64,000 bases of DNA from Sideroxydans sp. (GCA_027310665.1 DAIDAJ010000047.1:21590-85589); one strand, 5' to 3'. Counted from the first letter of the stretch, positions 1 through 10,144 are shown. Notes: generated from the letters alone by a model not told the origin. Program-made: numbers and translations.

Positions 1-602
1 GCAGTGTCTTCAGCGGACAGAAGACCTATAACGGCGTGGCGATCCTGAGCCGCGAACCGGCCAGCGACGTGCAGTATGGCATTCCCGGTTTCGAGGATGA
101 GCAGAAACGCGTCATCGCAGCGACCGTCGATGGTATCCGCGTGGTGTGCGTGTATATCCCAAACGGTCAGGAGGTGGGTTCCGACAAGTACCAATACAAG
201 CTCAAGTGGCTGGGTGCGCTGACGGCCTGGTTGAAGGACGAGCTGGCGAGGTACCCGAAGCTCGCCTTGCTGGGCGACTACAATATCGCGCCGGAAGACC
301 GCGATGTGTACGATCCGGTCGCCTGGCAGGGCAACGTGCTGGTCAGCGAACCGGAACGTGCGGCATTCCAGGGCATGCTGCAATTGGGCTTGGTCGATAC
401 TTTCCGGCTGTTCGAGCAGGAAGATAAAAGCTACTCATGGTGGGATTACCGCATGATGGCGTTCCGGCGCAACATGGGGCTGCGCATCGACCATATCCTT
501 GTCAGTCCCGGCCTGCAGTGCAAGTCATGTCATATCGACAAGGCGCCGCGAAAACTGGAGCGCCCGTCCGACCACACCCTAGTCGTCGCGGAAGTCGCGT
601 GA
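1..602 (+). CDS. xthA: Exodeoxyribonuclease III (5' truncated)
   Basis: This is the C-terminal 199 residues of an exonuclease III/AP endonuclease; the start lies outside the window and the frame is open from base 3. These enzymes cut DNA 5' of abasic sites and degrade duplex DNA 3' to 5' in base excision repair. Visible family features are the [16 protein letters not shown] segment (metal- and phosphate-contacting Asp/Asn), the YSWWDYR motif, and the C-terminal catalytic LRIDHIL and SDHTLV motifs with their Asp-His pair. The stop codon overlaps the GTG start of the next gene in a GTGA arrangement, which suggests translational coupling. Confidence 0.95.
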   Translation, partial: SVFSGQKTYNGVAILSREPASDVQYGIPGFEDEQKRVIAATVDGIRVVCVYIPNGQEVGSDKYQYKLKWLGALTAWLKDELARYPKLALLGDYNIAPEDRDVYDPVAWQGNVLVSEPERAAFQGMLQLGLVDTFRLFEQEDKSYSWWDYRMMAFRRNMGLRIDHILVSPGLQCKSCHIDKAPRKLERPSDHTLVVAEVA

Positions 603-1405
603 AGCATTACTGGCTGTTGTCGCTGCTGCTGTTTGCGCAGCCCGTGATCGCCGGCGAACTGCCGCGCCCGGATCACATCGTCATCGTGATCGAAGAAAAC
701 AAATCGTTTACCCAGATCATCGGCAACCATGCGGCGCCCTATATCAACACGCTGGCCCAGCGCGGCTTGCTGTTCACGCAGTCCTACGGCGTGGCGCACC
801 CGAGTCAGCCCAATTACCTTGCATTGTTCACGGGAACGACCCGGGCCATCACCAGCGACGTCTGTCCGCTTGAGCTGGGCGGCGATAATCTGGCCGCCGC
901 GTTGCAGGCGAAGGGATACAGCTTTGCCAGTTATGCGGAGTCGATGCCGGAAGCCGGTTACGAAGGTTGCATGTACGGTGCGTACATGCGCAAACACAAT
1001 CCGCTGGCCAACTGGAAGGAACTGAAGCAGTTGAATCAGCCGTACAGCGCGTTTCCGCAGCATTTCGAGAACCTCGCCACGGTTGCGCTGGTGATACCGG
1101 ACCAGCGCAACGACATGCACGACGGCAGCATCGCGCAGGGCGACGACTGGCTGAAACGGCATATCGAGCCTTATCTGCAATGGGCAATGGCGCACAACAG
1201 CCTGCTGATCCTGACTTGGGATGAAGACGACGGCACTGCGAACAACCATATCGTAACCATCATGATCGGTCCCATGGCCAAGCGCGGCAGCAGCGCCCAG
1301 CGCATCAACCATTACAACGTCCTGCGCACGCTCTCAGAGATGTACGGGTTGCCCAGCCTGAATGAAAGCGCCCACGTCCAACCTATCATCGGAGTGTGGC
1401 AATAA
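599..1405 (+). CDS. Secreted phosphoesterase family protein (acid phosphatase / phospholipase C-like)
   Basis: A 268-residue protein starting at GTG 599, inside the stop of the exonuclease gene. This start gives a clean signal peptide ([18 protein letters not shown]), so the product should be exported to the periplasm. The mature part matches the phosphoesterase superfamily of AcpA-like acid phosphatases and phospholipases C: an early [12 protein letters not shown] metal-binding motif, then [16 protein letters not shown] with the nucleophile region, and late TWDEDDG and NNHIVT metal ligands. Substrate cannot be read from the sequence. It converges with ntrC, only 16 bases from that gene's stop. 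A longer in-frame start at 437 lies inside the exonuclease gene and is unlikely. Confidence 0.85.
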   Translation: MKHYWLLSLLLFAQPVIAGELPRPDHIVIVIEENKSFTQIIGNHAAPYINTLAQRGLLFTQSYGVAHPSQPNYLALFTGTTRAITSDVCPLELGGDNLAAALQAKGYSFASYAESMPEAGYEGCMYGAYMRKHNPLANWKELKQLNQPYSAFPQHFENLATVALVIPDQRNDMHDGSIAQGDDWLKRHIEPYLQWAMAHNSLLILTWDEDDGTANNHIVTIMIGPMAKRGSSAQRINHYNVLRTLSEMYGLPSLNESAHVQPIIGVWQ

Positions 1406-1421
1406 CCGCTGAGCCGCTGTT

Positions 1422-2818
<1,397 letters not shown>

Positions 2819-2822
<4 letters not shown>

Positions 2823-3880
2823 GTTTGTTTCCCTAAATGTGTGAGCGGCAGTATCACTGTGAAACAGGTACGTCCGGGTTCGCTTTCAAATTCAATGCTG
2901 CCCTGATGCTGGCTGACGAAATCCTGGGCCAGTGTAAGCCCAAGTCCGTGGCCGTCGGCGCGGCCGGAGACCAGCGGGTAGAATATCTTGTCCCGCAAAT
3001 GGGTGGGGATGCCGGGGCCGTTGTCGATGATCTGCACCATCACTGCGAGGCGATGCAGTTTCTTCATCAGGGTGACCTGGCGGGTGATGCGCGTGCGCAA
3101 CAGGATTTGCCCTTTTCCGTGCATGGCCTGTGCCGCGTTGCGCACGATGTTGAGCACGACCTGGATGAGCTGCTCCTTGTCACCGTGCAGCTCCGGCAGG
3201 CTCAGGTCGTAGTCGCGCTGGATCAGCAGCCCCTCAGGCAGTTCGGCCAGCACCACACTGCGTACGCGTTCCAGCACTTCGTGGATATTGAGCGCACTGA
3301 AATGGGGCGCGTGTTGCGGAGTAAGCAACTTTTCCATCAGGGACCGCAAACGATCGGCTTCCTGAATGACCACCTGGGTGTATTCGCGCAAGGCCGGCTT
3401 TTCCAGTTCCTGCTCCAGCAACTGCGCCGCGCCGCGTATGCCCCCCAGCGGGTTCTTGATCTCGTGCGCCAGATTGCGCAACAACAGGCGGTTGGCCTGG
3501 GTCTGGTCCAGCATCTGCTCTTCGCGCGCCAATTTCAGGGGGCGGTCGATGGTGTGGAATTCCAGCAACAATGCGTAAGGACTCAACTGCAGCGGAGTGG
3601 CGGTGCAGCTCAGGTGCAGCTTGTTCCCGGTCGCGTGTGTGCCGAGCGTCAGTTCATGCTCGATGTGGCTGGCATGGCTGGCAAGCGCGTACTGGATGGT
3701 TCCGAACAGTTGCTCGGTGGAGCTAAACGCATATTGCAGCGGATGACCGATCAGGTTGGTGTTGCTCAGTCCGAACAGGTGCTCGGCTGCAGGGTTGATA
3801 TAGGCGATGCGCGATTCGTCATCCAGCAGGATGATTGCAGTGGAGAGATGTTCCAGCGAGGGAAGATTAGCGGTTGACAT
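2819..3880 (-). CDS. ntrB: Nitrogen regulation sensor histidine kinase NtrB
   Basis: A 353-residue cytoplasmic kinase without membrane segments. It has an N-terminal PAS domain (about 8-110), then a dimerisation/H-box with His139 in NLAHEIKNPLGG, and a HATPase domain with the N-box NIVRNAAQAM, the G1 box IIDNGPGIP and the G2 box GHGLGLTLAQ. It phosphorylates or dephosphorylates NtrC according to the PII signal. It lies 37 bases downstream of the DUF4124 gene and overlaps ntrC by four bases. Length and architecture are normal for the family. Confidence 0.96.
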
Positions 3881-3917
3881 GACTGTCTACAAAGCAGAAA
3901 ACATGCCATGCAGTTTG

Positions 3918-4394
3918 CTAATTGAGGTGGGAAAGCTCGGTTTTAAGCGCTTCGATATTCTTCTCGTGCGAACTCACATCTTCCTGCAAGTTGTCCACTT
4001 TCTCTCTAAGTTTTGCAGGATCGGGCTGCGGTTGCCCGTTGGCGTCCTTGAGCATTTCCGGAAAACTCTGGTTATCTTTCAGTTTGGCGCGGGCATCGTC
4101 GAGCGCCTTCTGTTCGGTTGCCAATTCGTCTTCCAGGATCTTGCGGCGGGTATTGTCGCGACGATTCTGGGTTTCTGAATTCACGCGGAAATCCGACGCA
4201 GCATCGCTGTTGCGCGGTTTCGCAGGCGGAGCCATGGTTGGCAGCGGTTCGAGATGGAGTTTCTTCGCCCCTTTGATGGGAACGCTGGAATAAGTGACAT
4301 GACCATCTTCATCCACGCGCTTGTATATATCCGCATGGGCGCCGGCAGCAAATGTCGCCAAGCAACATAAAACGGACAGATGACGTAGTTTCAT
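3918..4394 (-). CDS. DUF4124 domain-containing exported protein
   Basis: A 158-residue protein with a signal peptide (MKLRHLSVLCCLATFAAGAHA) followed directly by the DUF4124 core, IYKRVDEDGHVTYSSVPIKGAKK. The middle is Pro/Asn-rich and the last 80 residues are charged and strongly helical with heptad-like spacing (ATEQKALDDARAKLKDNQ), probably a coiled coil. DUF4124 proteins are common small periplasmic proteins in Beta- and Gammaproteobacteria without a settled function. It sits between glnA and ntrBC on the same strand, separated from glnA by a strong terminator hairpin, so it may share transcripts with ntrBC rather than glnA. Confidence 0.88.
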   Translation of the reverse strand: MKLRHLSVLCCLATFAAGAHADIYKRVDEDGHVTYSSVPIKGAKKLHLEPLPTMAPPAKPRNSDAASDFRVNSETQNRRDNTRRKILEDELATEQKALDDARAKLKDNQSFPEMLKDANGQPQPDPAKLREKVDNLQEDVSSHEKNIEALKTELSHLN

Positions 4395-4458
4395 GGCTGT
4401 ACCCGGGTTTCAATGAGGAGAGTATAGGTTAACGGGGAAGCGCTGAGAAGACCGCCCC

Positions 4459-4500
4459 AAAAAGAGACGGAGCCATGAAGGCTCCGTCTCTTTTACTCTA
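4459..4500 (-). terminator. Intrinsic terminator of glnA
   Basis: A perfect 14-bp stem (4461-4474 with 4480-4493) and a 5-nt loop, flanked by a T run when read on the minus strand. It lies just after the glnA stop and before the DUF4124 gene. The T run on the plus-strand side (TCTCTTTTACT) is shorter, so the minus orientation is favoured. Confidence 0.85.
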
Positions 4501-4510
4501 TCCTGAAAAC

Positions 4511-5926
4511 TTACAGGCTGTAGTACATGTCGTACTCGATTGGGTGGGTCGTCATGCGGAAGCGGGTGACTTCTTCCATCTTCAAATCGATATAGGCATC
4601 GATGAAGTCATTGGAGAACACGCCGCCACGAGTCAAGAACTCGCGATCCTTGTCCAGATATTCCAGCGCCTGCTCCAGGCTGGAACACACGGTTGGGATC
4701 TTCGCATCTTCTTCCGGCGGCAAGTCGTACAGGTTCTTGTCTGCAGGATCTCCGGGGTGGATCTTGTTCTGAACGCCGTCCAGACCGGCCATCATCAGTG
4801 CGGTGAAAGCCAGGTACGGGTTAGCGGTCGGATCCGGGAAGCGGGTCTCGATACGGCGAGCCTTGTCGCTCTGTACGTAAGGGATACGGATCGAAGCGGA
4901 GCGGTTACGGGCTGAGTAGGCCAACTTCACCGGGGCTTCAAAGCCGGGAACCAGACGCTTGTAGGAATTGGTGCCGGGATTGGTGATGGCGTTCAGCGCG
5001 CGAGCGTGCTTGATGATGCCGCCGATGTAGTACAGCGCGAACTCGGACAGGCCCGCATAACCGTTGCCAGCGAACAGGTTCTTGCCGTCCTTCCAGATGG
5101 ACTGGTGCACGTGCATGCCGGAACCGTTGTCGCCAACGATGGGCTTGGGCATGAAGGTGGCAGTCTTGCCGTACTGGTGCGCAACGTTATGCACAACGTA
5201 CTTCAGGATCTGGGTCCAGTCGGCGCGTTTCACCAATGTGGCGAACTTGGTGCCGATCTCGCACTGGCCGGCAGTGGCAACTTCGTGGTGATGCACTTCG
5301 ACCGGCACGCCCGCTTCTTCCAGCGCGATAACCATGGCGGCGCGGATATCGTTCAGGCTGTCCACCGGAGGAACGGGGAAATAGCCGCCCTTCACTGTTG
5401 GGCGATGGCCGGTGTTACCGCCTTCGAATTTTTCTGCGGACGACCAGGCTGCTTCTTCGGAATTCACCTTGCAGAAGGAACCGGACATGTTCACTTCCCA
5501 GTTCACGGAGTCGAAGATGAAGAATTCGGGTTCCGGACCGAAATAGGCGGTGTCGCCCAGACCGGAAGACTTCAGGTAGGCTTCGGCGCGCTTGGCGATG
5601 GAGCGCGGGTCGCGGTCATAACCCTTGCCATCGGATGGCTCGATCACGTCGCAGGACAGGATCAGGGTGGGTTCGTCCATGAAGGGGTCGAGGTAAGCGG
5701 AATCCGGATCCGGCATCAACAACATGTCGGAAGCCTGGATGCCTTTCCAGCCAGCGATGGATGAACCGTCGAAAGCATGGCCTTCTTCAAATTTTTCCAT
5801 ACCGAAAGCGCTGATGGGCACGCCAACGTGCTGTTCCTTGCCGCGGGTGTCTGTGAAACGAAAATCCACGAATTTGATGCCTTGTTCCTTGACTAACTTC
5901 AGAACGTCGGCGGCTGATTTAGACAT
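4511..5926 (-). CDS. glnA: Glutamine synthetase, type I
   Basis: A 471-residue GS-I subunit that makes glutamine from glutamate, ammonia and ATP and assembles into dodecamers. The beta-grasp N-domain is followed by the catalytic domain with [16 protein letters not shown], the ATP/glutamate-binding NGSGMHVH and the [13 protein letters not shown] loop. The adenylylation site is the Tyr in [11 protein letters not shown] near residue 398, so activity should be controlled by GlnE. A sigma-54 promoter (6004-6019) and an NtrC dyad (6114-6130) lie upstream, and ntrBC lie downstream on the same strand, the classic nitrogen arrangement. Length is normal. Confidence 0.98.
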   Translation of the reverse strand: MSKSAADVLKLVKEQGIKFVDFRFTDTRGKEQHVGVPISAFGMEKFEEGHAFDGSSIAGWKGIQASDMLLMPDPDSAYLDPFMDEPTLILSCDVIEPSDGKGYDRDPRSIAKRAEAYLKSSGLGDTAYFGPEPEFFIFDSVNWEVNMSGSFCKVNSEEAAWSSAEKFEGGNTGHRPTVKGGYFPVPPVDSLNDIRAAMVIALEEAGVPVEVHHHEVATAGQCEIGTKFATLVKRADWTQILKYVVHNVAHQYGKTATFMPKPIVGDNGSGMHVHQSIWKDGKNLFAGNGYAGLSEFALYYIGGIIKHARALNAITNPGTNSYKRLVPGFEAPVKLAYSARNRSASIRIPYVQSDKARRIETRFPDPTANPYLAFTALMMAGLDGVQNKIHPGDPADKNLYDLPPEEDAKIPTVCSSLEQALEYLDKDREFLTRGGVFSNDFIDAYIDLKMEEVTRFRMTTHPIEYDMYYSL

Positions 5927-6003
5927 ACTCGAATCTCCCAGGAAAAATTAAGACGATGCTTTAAATAGTGAAACAAAACGGTTGGTACGACGGAACTGGA
6001 AGC

Positions 6004-6019
6004 AGCAGAAACCGTGCCA
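6004..6019 (-). promoter_or_regulatory. Sigma-54 promoter of glnA
   Basis: Read on the minus strand the site is TGGCACGGTTTCTGCT. It matches the sigma-54 consensus TGGCACG-N4-TTGCW except for one base, with the GG and GC doublets at the required spacing. Transcription would start near 5993, about 65 bases before the glnA ATG. Confidence 0.85.
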
Positions 6020-6061
6020 CTAACAAAAACCCCCAAGAAGTGCATTGTGCCATATTTGCTG

Positions 6062-6094
6062 CATTGATGGGCATCCAACTCGTGCCCATCAATG
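6062..6094. repeat. Perfect 12-bp inverted repeat in the glnA upstream region
   Basis: CATTGATGGGCA (6062-6073) and its exact complement (6083-6094) are separated by 9 bases. It lies between the strong NtrC site and the sigma-54 promoter. It may be a second NtrC site region, a terminator-like hairpin for the upstream transporter gene without a T run, or a site for DNA bending. Its role is unknown. Confidence 0.7.
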
Positions 6095-6113
6095 GGGCGA
6101 ACCGGGACCAGGG

Positions 6114-6130
6114 CGCACTAGAATGGTGCG
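6114..6130 (-). promoter_or_regulatory. NtrC-binding enhancer site
   Basis: On the minus strand the site is CGCACCA-TTC-TAGTGCG, against the NtrC consensus TGCACCA-N3-TGGTGCA (11 of 14 half-site bases). It is centred about 130 bp upstream of the predicted glnA start, a usual enhancer distance. It overlaps the stop codon of the upstream transporter gene. A weaker copy (CGCCCCA-TTG-ATGGGCA) lies at 6083-6099. Confidence 0.75.
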
Positions 6131-7293
6131 CCACATTGGTAGAGGTGGATGCTCCGAAAATACGGGTCGTTGGCGGTGATCGAGATACATTTGTTGCGTA
6201 ACTCGTCCAAGTGCATCTGCGTGTCGAAAAGAAGTTCGGCCTCGACTTTCCCTCCCAGATAATGCAGCACGATGCGCGTGGAGGGCGGCAGCGCAACACC
6301 CAGGCGATTGGCAAGGTGCGCCAATAGCAGATGGCGTTGCGGCAAATGGGAGTTTGGCCGGGCCTGGGCATCGTCTTCCGAATCGATATGTACCATCACA
6401 TCCACCACATGGTGGCGCTTCAGCACCGCGCTGCGCGCCGCTTCGGCGATGTAATGCCCTTCCGAAACGCTGATCTTGGGATCGACGATAATGTGTGCAT
6501 CGACCAGGGCGTTGTCGGCCATCTTGCGCGTGCGCAACTCATGCAGCCCGATGACGCCGGGCACCGCCTTTAGCGTATTGCGGATCGCGCGTACTTCCGC
6601 TTCGTCCAGTCCGGTATCGATCAGTTCGGTCAGGGCGTCCTTTGCGAACTGGATACCCATATAAGCGATCATTACGCCGACGACGGCGGCCGCGACCAGA
6701 TCGAGAAAGGCGTAACCCAGCAAGTTACCGACGATACCGATAATGACCACAAGCGAAGAAGCGGCGTCGGAACGGGCATGCCAGGCATTCGCCACCAGCA
6801 TCTGCGAACGTACGCGCTGTGCCACCGCGAGCATGTAGCGGAACATGCCTTCCTTGGCTGCGAGCGCGACGATGGCCACCCATAACGTCACGGGATGCAC
6901 AGCCTGGACCTGTTCCGGATGCTGCAGGCGCATCCCCGCGGCAATGAGCAAGCCGATGCCGAGGGCGGCAAGGCTGGCACCCAGAATCAGCGAAGCGGCA
7001 GTCTCGATGCGGGCATGTCCATAAGGGTGCTCCGCATCGGCGTGTTTGCTTCCATGCCTGTTGGCGAACAGCACCAGCACATCGGAAAGCAGATCGGCAA
7101 GGGAATGCATGCCATCTGCCATCAGCGATTGCGACTTGCCGAAAAACCCGGCCAGTACCTGAAAAATCGTCAAAGCAAGGTTGACGAAGATACTTACCCA
7201 GGTACTTTTGCGCGCGGCGGCGAACCTTACCGGATGGGCGGGCTCGAACGCAGCAGACTTGTCGTGGGAGTGAGATGGTGTGTGATTTTTCAT
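6118..7293 (-). CDS. Cation diffusion facilitator (CDF) family metal transporter
   Basis: A 391-residue inner-membrane divalent-metal exporter of the FieF/MamM type. A His-rich N-terminus (KNHTPSHSHDKS) precedes about six membrane segments. The first metal-site helix carries SLMADGMHSLADLLSD, and the second carries HARSDAASS with its His-Asp pair. The C-terminal cytoplasmic ferredoxin-like domain (about residue 210 on) has HELRTRKM, DAHIIVDP, SEGHYIAE and VMVHIDSE. The C-terminus continues about 80 residues beyond the usual FieF end. The metal (Fe, Zn, Mn or other) cannot be told. The start at 7293 gives the His-rich N-terminus; a longer in-frame start exists at 7407 but would overlap the divergent rhodanese gene. 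Confidence 0.9.
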   Translation of the reverse strand: MKNHTPSHSHDKSAAFEPAHPVRFAAARKSTWVSIFVNLALTIFQVLAGFFGKSQSLMADGMHSLADLLSDVLVLFANRHGSKHADAEHPYGHARIETAASLILGASLAALGIGLLIAAGMRLQHPEQVQAVHPVTLWVAIVALAAKEGMFRYMLAVAQRVRSQMLVANAWHARSDAASSLVVIIGIVGNLLGYAFLDLVAAAVVGVMIAYMGIQFAKDALTELIDTGLDEAEVRAIRNTLKAVPGVIGLHELRTRKMADNALVDAHIIVDPKISVSEGHYIAEAARSAVLKRHHVVDVMVHIDSEDDAQARPNSHLPQRHLLLAHLANRLGVALPPSTRIVLHYLGGKVEAELLFDTQMHLDELRNKCISITANDPYFRSIHLYQCGAPF

Positions 7294-7368
7294 GGTTGTT
7301 GGGATAGTATGCAACCGTGCCGCGCAGGATAGCACCGGCATGTTAAAGGATAAACACAGGTAAACGAA

Positions 7369-7821
7369 ATGGGAAAGATCACCGAAATCCTGAATGTCGC
7401 GCAACAACGCGCGAAAGATCTAAACCTGCCCTACGCAGGCGCATTGACGCCGCAAGAAGCGAATGAGTTGATGCGTACCGCCCCGGGCGCAAAGCTGGTC
7501 GATGTGCGCACACGCGCAGAGATCGACTGGGTCGGGCGCGTTCCCGGTGCAGTGGAGATCGAATGGGCTACTTATCCCGGCATGAAGCTGAATCCCAACT
7601 TTCTTGCGGCGCTGGAACAGCAGGTCAGCAAAGAGGCTCTGGTCATGTTCCTGTGCCGTAGCGGACATCGTTCACAGGGTGCGGCCATGGTCGCCACCCA
7701 AGCCGGGTACCGTGACTGCTATAACGTCCTGGAAGGCTTTGAAGGCGACAGAAGTCCCAGCAACCAGCGCAATGTACTGAACGGCTGGCGCGTATCCGGC
7801 CTGCCATGGGAACAGAGCTGA
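7369..7821 (+). CDS. Rhodanese-like domain protein
   Basis: A 150-residue single-domain rhodanese with no signal peptide. The core is KLVDVRTRAEIDWVGRVPGA, and the active-site loop is CRSGHRS, with the catalytic Cys that carries a persulfide. Such proteins transfer or shuttle sulfane sulfur in the cytoplasm; the substrate is unknown. It is transcribed divergently from the CDF transporter and ends just before a shared hairpin terminator facing uppP. Confidence 0.9.
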   Translation: MGKITEILNVAQQRAKDLNLPYAGALTPQEANELMRTAPGAKLVDVRTRAEIDWVGRVPGAVEIEWATYPGMKLNPNFLAALEQQVSKEALVMFLCRSGHRSQGAAMVATQAGYRDCYNVLEGFEGDRSPSNQRNVLNGWRVSGLPWEQS

Positions 7822-7846
7822 TCGGGGAACTGGCCGGCAGATCATT

Positions 7847-7873
7847 AAAAAGCCCGCATCGCGGGTTTTTTTA
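7847..7873. terminator. Bidirectional terminator between the rhodanese gene and uppP
   Basis: A short GC stem (CCCGC-ATC-GCGGG) is flanked by A5 on the left and T7 on the right. It can terminate both convergent genes; the uppP stop lies within or next to its T run. Confidence 0.8.
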
Positions 7874-8695
7874 CGCGGCCGACCAGTTCACCATGCCGCT
7901 GTAATGGGTCGCAATCACGATCAGGCCAAAGGCGATGCGATACCAGGCGAAGGCGGTGAAATCGTGCCTGCTGATAAAGCGCAGCAGCCAGCGCACGCAC
8001 AGGAAGGCACTGATGAATGAAGCGATACTGCCCACGATAAACATGCCGATATCATCCGAGTGGAACAGATGGCGGTATTTGACCACCTCGTAAACCGTTG
8101 CGCCGAACAGGGTAGGGATAGCGAGGAAAAACGAAAACTCCGTCGCCGCCTTGCGCGACAGGCCAAACAACAAGCCGCCGATGATGGTCGCGCCTGAACG
8201 GGACGTGCCGGGTATCAGCGCAAGCGTCTGCGCGCAGCCTACTTTCAGCGCTTCTTGCCAGGTCATGTCGTCCACGGTCTCAAACGCGACCCGGTGCTTG
8301 CGTTTCTCCGCCCACAGGATGATCACGCCCCCGACGATGAAGGCCAGCGCAACCGGCACCGGCGCGAACAAGTACTGCTTGATCTTGGTGGCGAACAGCA
8401 CTCCCAATACAGCCGCAGGCAGGAAGGCAATGAAGAGATTGGTTACAAAGCGTTGCGCGGGGCGCTCGCTCGACAAGCCACCAACCACGGTCAGGATCTT
8501 CGCGCGGTATTCCCAGCATACCGCCAGGATGGCCGCGAACTGGATCACGATCTCGAACACCTTGCCTTTTTCGTCGTTGAAGTTCAGCAGGTCGCCGGCC
8601 AGGATCAGGTGGCCGGTGCTGGAGATGGGCAGGAATTCGGTAAGTCCTTCGACAACGCCGAGGATGGCGGCTTTAAGCAGCAGTAGGGTGTCCAT
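7871..8695 (-). CDS. uppP: Undecaprenyl-diphosphatase UppP/BacA
   Basis: A 274-residue integral membrane enzyme that dephosphorylates undecaprenyl diphosphate to recycle the lipid carrier for peptidoglycan and O-antigen. Both family signatures are present: [17 protein letters not shown] (about residues 16-32) and [10 protein letters not shown] (about 160-170), the second followed by [16 protein letters not shown]. About eight hydrophobic segments are seen. Its role connects with the polysaccharide loci later in the window, which use the same carrier. Length is normal. Confidence 0.97.
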   Translation of the reverse strand: MDTLLLLKAAILGVVEGLTEFLPISSTGHLILAGDLLNFNDEKGKVFEIVIQFAAILAVCWEYRAKILTVVGGLSSERPAQRFVTNLFIAFLPAAVLGVLFATKIKQYLFAPVPVALAFIVGGVIILWAEKRKHRVAFETVDDMTWQEALKVGCAQTLALIPGTSRSGATIIGGLLFGLSRKAATEFSFFLAIPTLFGATVYEVVKYRHLFHSDDIGMFIVGSIASFISAFLCVRWLLRFISRHDFTAFAWYRIAFGLIVIATHYSGMVNWSAA

Positions 8696-8706
8696 GAAGT
8701 TTCGTC

Positions 8707-8726
8707 ATTCCGGCGCAGGCCGGAAT
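8707..8726. repeat. Palindromic repeat unit ATTCCGGC-GCAG-GCCGGAAT
   Basis: A perfect 8-bp stem with a 4-nt loop just upstream of uppP, within the context GTCATTCCGGCGCAGGCC. It resembles the dispersed ATTCC-N-GGAAT palindromes common between genes in Betaproteobacteria (dRS3-like in Neisseria). Only this copy was seen in the window. Confidence 0.6.
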
Positions 8727-8756
8727 CCAGTTAATTAAAAAAGAGCCGTCGCCCTG

Positions 8757-8889
8757 ATAACCAGCGACTTGCCCGCTTGTGGGCGTATAACCAACCACTT
8801 GGCAACCGTCTTTTGGTTGCTTAGTGGGATGGCTAGTTGTTTCATCAGTCGAATGGCTAGTAGTTCCATCAGCTTGTCGAAGGGCGCGA
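8757..8889. repeat. Degenerate short tandem repeats in an intergenic region
   Basis: Two related pairs are visible: ATAACCAGCGACTTGCC (8757-8773) with ATAACCAACCACTTGGC (8787-8803), and a 24-bp unit beginning ATGGCTAGT repeated at 8829 and 8853. The stretch ends in CAGCTTGTCGAAGGGC, a half-copy of the palindrome found whole at 17533-17596. No credible gene lies in 8696-8900. Confidence 0.6.
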
Positions 8890-8900
8890 TTATATCCGGC

Positions 8901-9113
8901 TCACAAGACGGATTGTTTACGTTGCAGCAACGCAATGCGGCGATTGACGGCACGCCGTTCCTCCTCGTTCATCTCCAGCCAGCGCGAGACTTCCTCGAAG
9001 GTACGCAGGCAACTGCGGCACACGTCGTCGCCGAGCACCGTGGTGCAATGGCCTACACAGGGGGAATCTGCCGTGATCTGCGAAGCAAGCAAGGAAGGTA
9101 GTGGGGAATGCAT
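8901..9113 (-). CDS. DUF1289 family small cysteine protein
   Basis: A 70-residue protein with the DUF1289 pattern: SPCVGHCTTVLGDDVCRSCLRTFEEVSRW, i.e. two Cys pairs followed by a W and an EERRAV helix. The four Cys suggest a metal or Fe-S site; the family has no established function. It is last in a run of four small minus-strand genes. The start at 9113 has no good ribosome-binding site and an alternative start may be used; the Cys core itself is clear. Confidence 0.8.
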   Translation of the reverse strand: MHSPLPSLLASQITADSPCVGHCTTVLGDDVCRSCLRTFEEVSRWLEMNEEERRAVNRRIALLQRKQSVL

Positions 9114-9134
9114 GGCTAATTGTACTGCGCGGCG

Positions 9135-9545
9135 TCAGGCTGCCGTGCTTCGATAGCCAAACTGGCCTAGCCATTCGCCGCGGTAGAAATCAATGCTCAG
9201 CCAGTACGGAACGATCGATGAGCGCTTGCTGGTGGGAAAATCTTCAAGAGGTGGGCCGTCCTTGGCGGCATGCAGGTCGCAGCGTGCGCTCGTGACCGGC
9301 CGAAACGAAACGCATAACTTGTCGTTGACCTTCGTGCCGCCAGACAGATCGAAATCTTCCCGAAAGCGCACCTGAAACCGGATAAGGCACGAGAAGTAAA
9401 GCTCCATTTCGGCAAGGATGGGCGAGGTACGTTGTTCCAGCGCCTGCAAGGCTGCTCGACTCAGGTGTACTTGCAGGCGTCTGCCATCCAGCGTGGTCAA
9501 AATTGTGGTGTCTTTTTCGAATGCATGTTTGCCGAAAGAAAACAT
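9135..9545 (-). CDS. Conserved hypothetical protein
   Basis: A 136-residue soluble protein with no signal peptide or membrane segment. An SD-like GGAGG lies 4-8 bases before the ATG at 9545, which supports the start. Visible segments are LDGRRLQVHLSRAALQALEQR, MELYFSCLIRFQVRF and VSFRPVTSARCDLHAA. I cannot name a family with certainty; the style is that of uncharacterised betaproteobacterial proteins. It lies between the YkgJ-like and DUF1289 genes in one direction. Confidence 0.75.
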   Translation of the reverse strand: MFSFGKHAFEKDTTILTTLDGRRLQVHLSRAALQALEQRTSPILAEMELYFSCLIRFQVRFREDFDLSGGTKVNDKLCVSFRPVTSARCDLHAAKDGPPLEDFPTSKRSSIVPYWLSIDFYRGEWLGQFGYRSTAA

Positions 9546-9602
9546 AGAACCTCCATTTGGTTTTCCCGTGCCGTGCGCGGGAGCAAGAATAGCATGCGTG
9601 GC

Positions 9603-9863
9603 CTAACTTGCTGGGCGGGTGATCTGCTCAAGACGCGACAGCCAGGCGATCGCCTCCTCGCGCGAGGAACCGCACATCTCGGCAGAAGGCTGCAGCCCGC
9701 CGCAAAAGGCCGGGCGCTGCGGCTGACCGAACACCTTGCAGCGCAACTCGTCATCCAACTGTACGCACGGCACCCCGGCGGGCTTGCCATTCGGCATACC
9801 GGGCAGGGGCGAGGTGATGGAGGGGGCGATGCAGCAGGCAGCGCAGTGGGGGCGGCAGTTCAT
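9603..9863 (-). CDS. YkgJ family cysteine-cluster protein
   Basis: An 86-residue protein with the UPF0153/YkgJ cysteine cluster: [10 protein letters not shown] near the N-terminus, then [14 protein letters not shown] and a late FCGGL...EMCG. The spaced Cys suggest a Zn or Fe-S site, and no function is established. The start at 9863 is chosen because it overlaps the stop of the 53-codon gene upstream (ATGA) and leaves a standard N-terminus. A longer in-frame start at 9980 lies inside that gene. Confidence 0.88.
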   Translation of the reverse strand: MNCRPHCAACCIAPSITSPLPGMPNGKPAGVPCVQLDDELRCKVFGQPQRPAFCGGLQPSAEMCGSSREEAIAWLSRLEQITRPAS

Positions 9864-10021
9864 AGCGAATTCTTGCTGCTCAGAGTAGCTGCGGATGCTT
9901 CTTTCTTGACTGCCTCCCTCTGCGCTTTCCGTTCGGCCTTCCAGAATATACGCTTGAACTCCTTCAAATGCTTCCACCACTGGGGAGGGGGTGTCAGAGT
10001 GCCTTTCTTTACATTTGCCAT
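9860..10021 (-). CDS. Small basic conserved-type protein (53 aa)
   Basis: A short reading frame beginning [20 protein letters not shown] and continuing with a charged helix rich in Lys, Arg, Glu and Ala ([16 protein letters not shown]). The WWKHLK...FWK aromatic-basic pattern and the ATGA overlap with the YkgJ-like gene argue that it is real. Its function is unknown; the basic amphipathic helix could bind RNA, DNA or membrane, which is speculation. Confidence 0.7.
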   Translation of the reverse strand: MANVKKGTLTPPPQWWKHLKEFKRIFWKAERKAQREAVKKEASAATLSSKNSL

Positions 10022-10144
10022 ATCCTATTTTTCAATAATTCTATGCTGAGATGATAAGCTCAATGGTGCCTACAGAAGAATGGTTTTACACAAGAAAGAG
10101 AAAGGGTATTCTTCGCCGGGCTTCTAAATGGTTACGCGGACAGA

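Noticed and set aside
530..1312. Minus-strand frame (260 codons) opposite the phosphoesterase
   Set aside because: Antisense to a gene with signal peptide and family motifs; no ribosome-binding site or family.
2837..3877. Plus-strand frame (346 codons) opposite ntrB
   Set aside because: Antisense shadow of a histidine kinase with clear H-, N- and G-boxes.
6035..6060. Possible second sigma-54 box on the minus strand (TGGCACAATGCACTT)
   Set aside because: It has the TGGCAC part, but no GC doublet at the required 10-base spacing; the site at 6004-6019 is far better.
8735..8953. Minus-strand frame of 72 codons upstream of uppP
   Set aside because: It runs across degenerate repeats (repeated LAI and VIR-type words) and overlaps the DUF1289 gene; it has no credible start signal.
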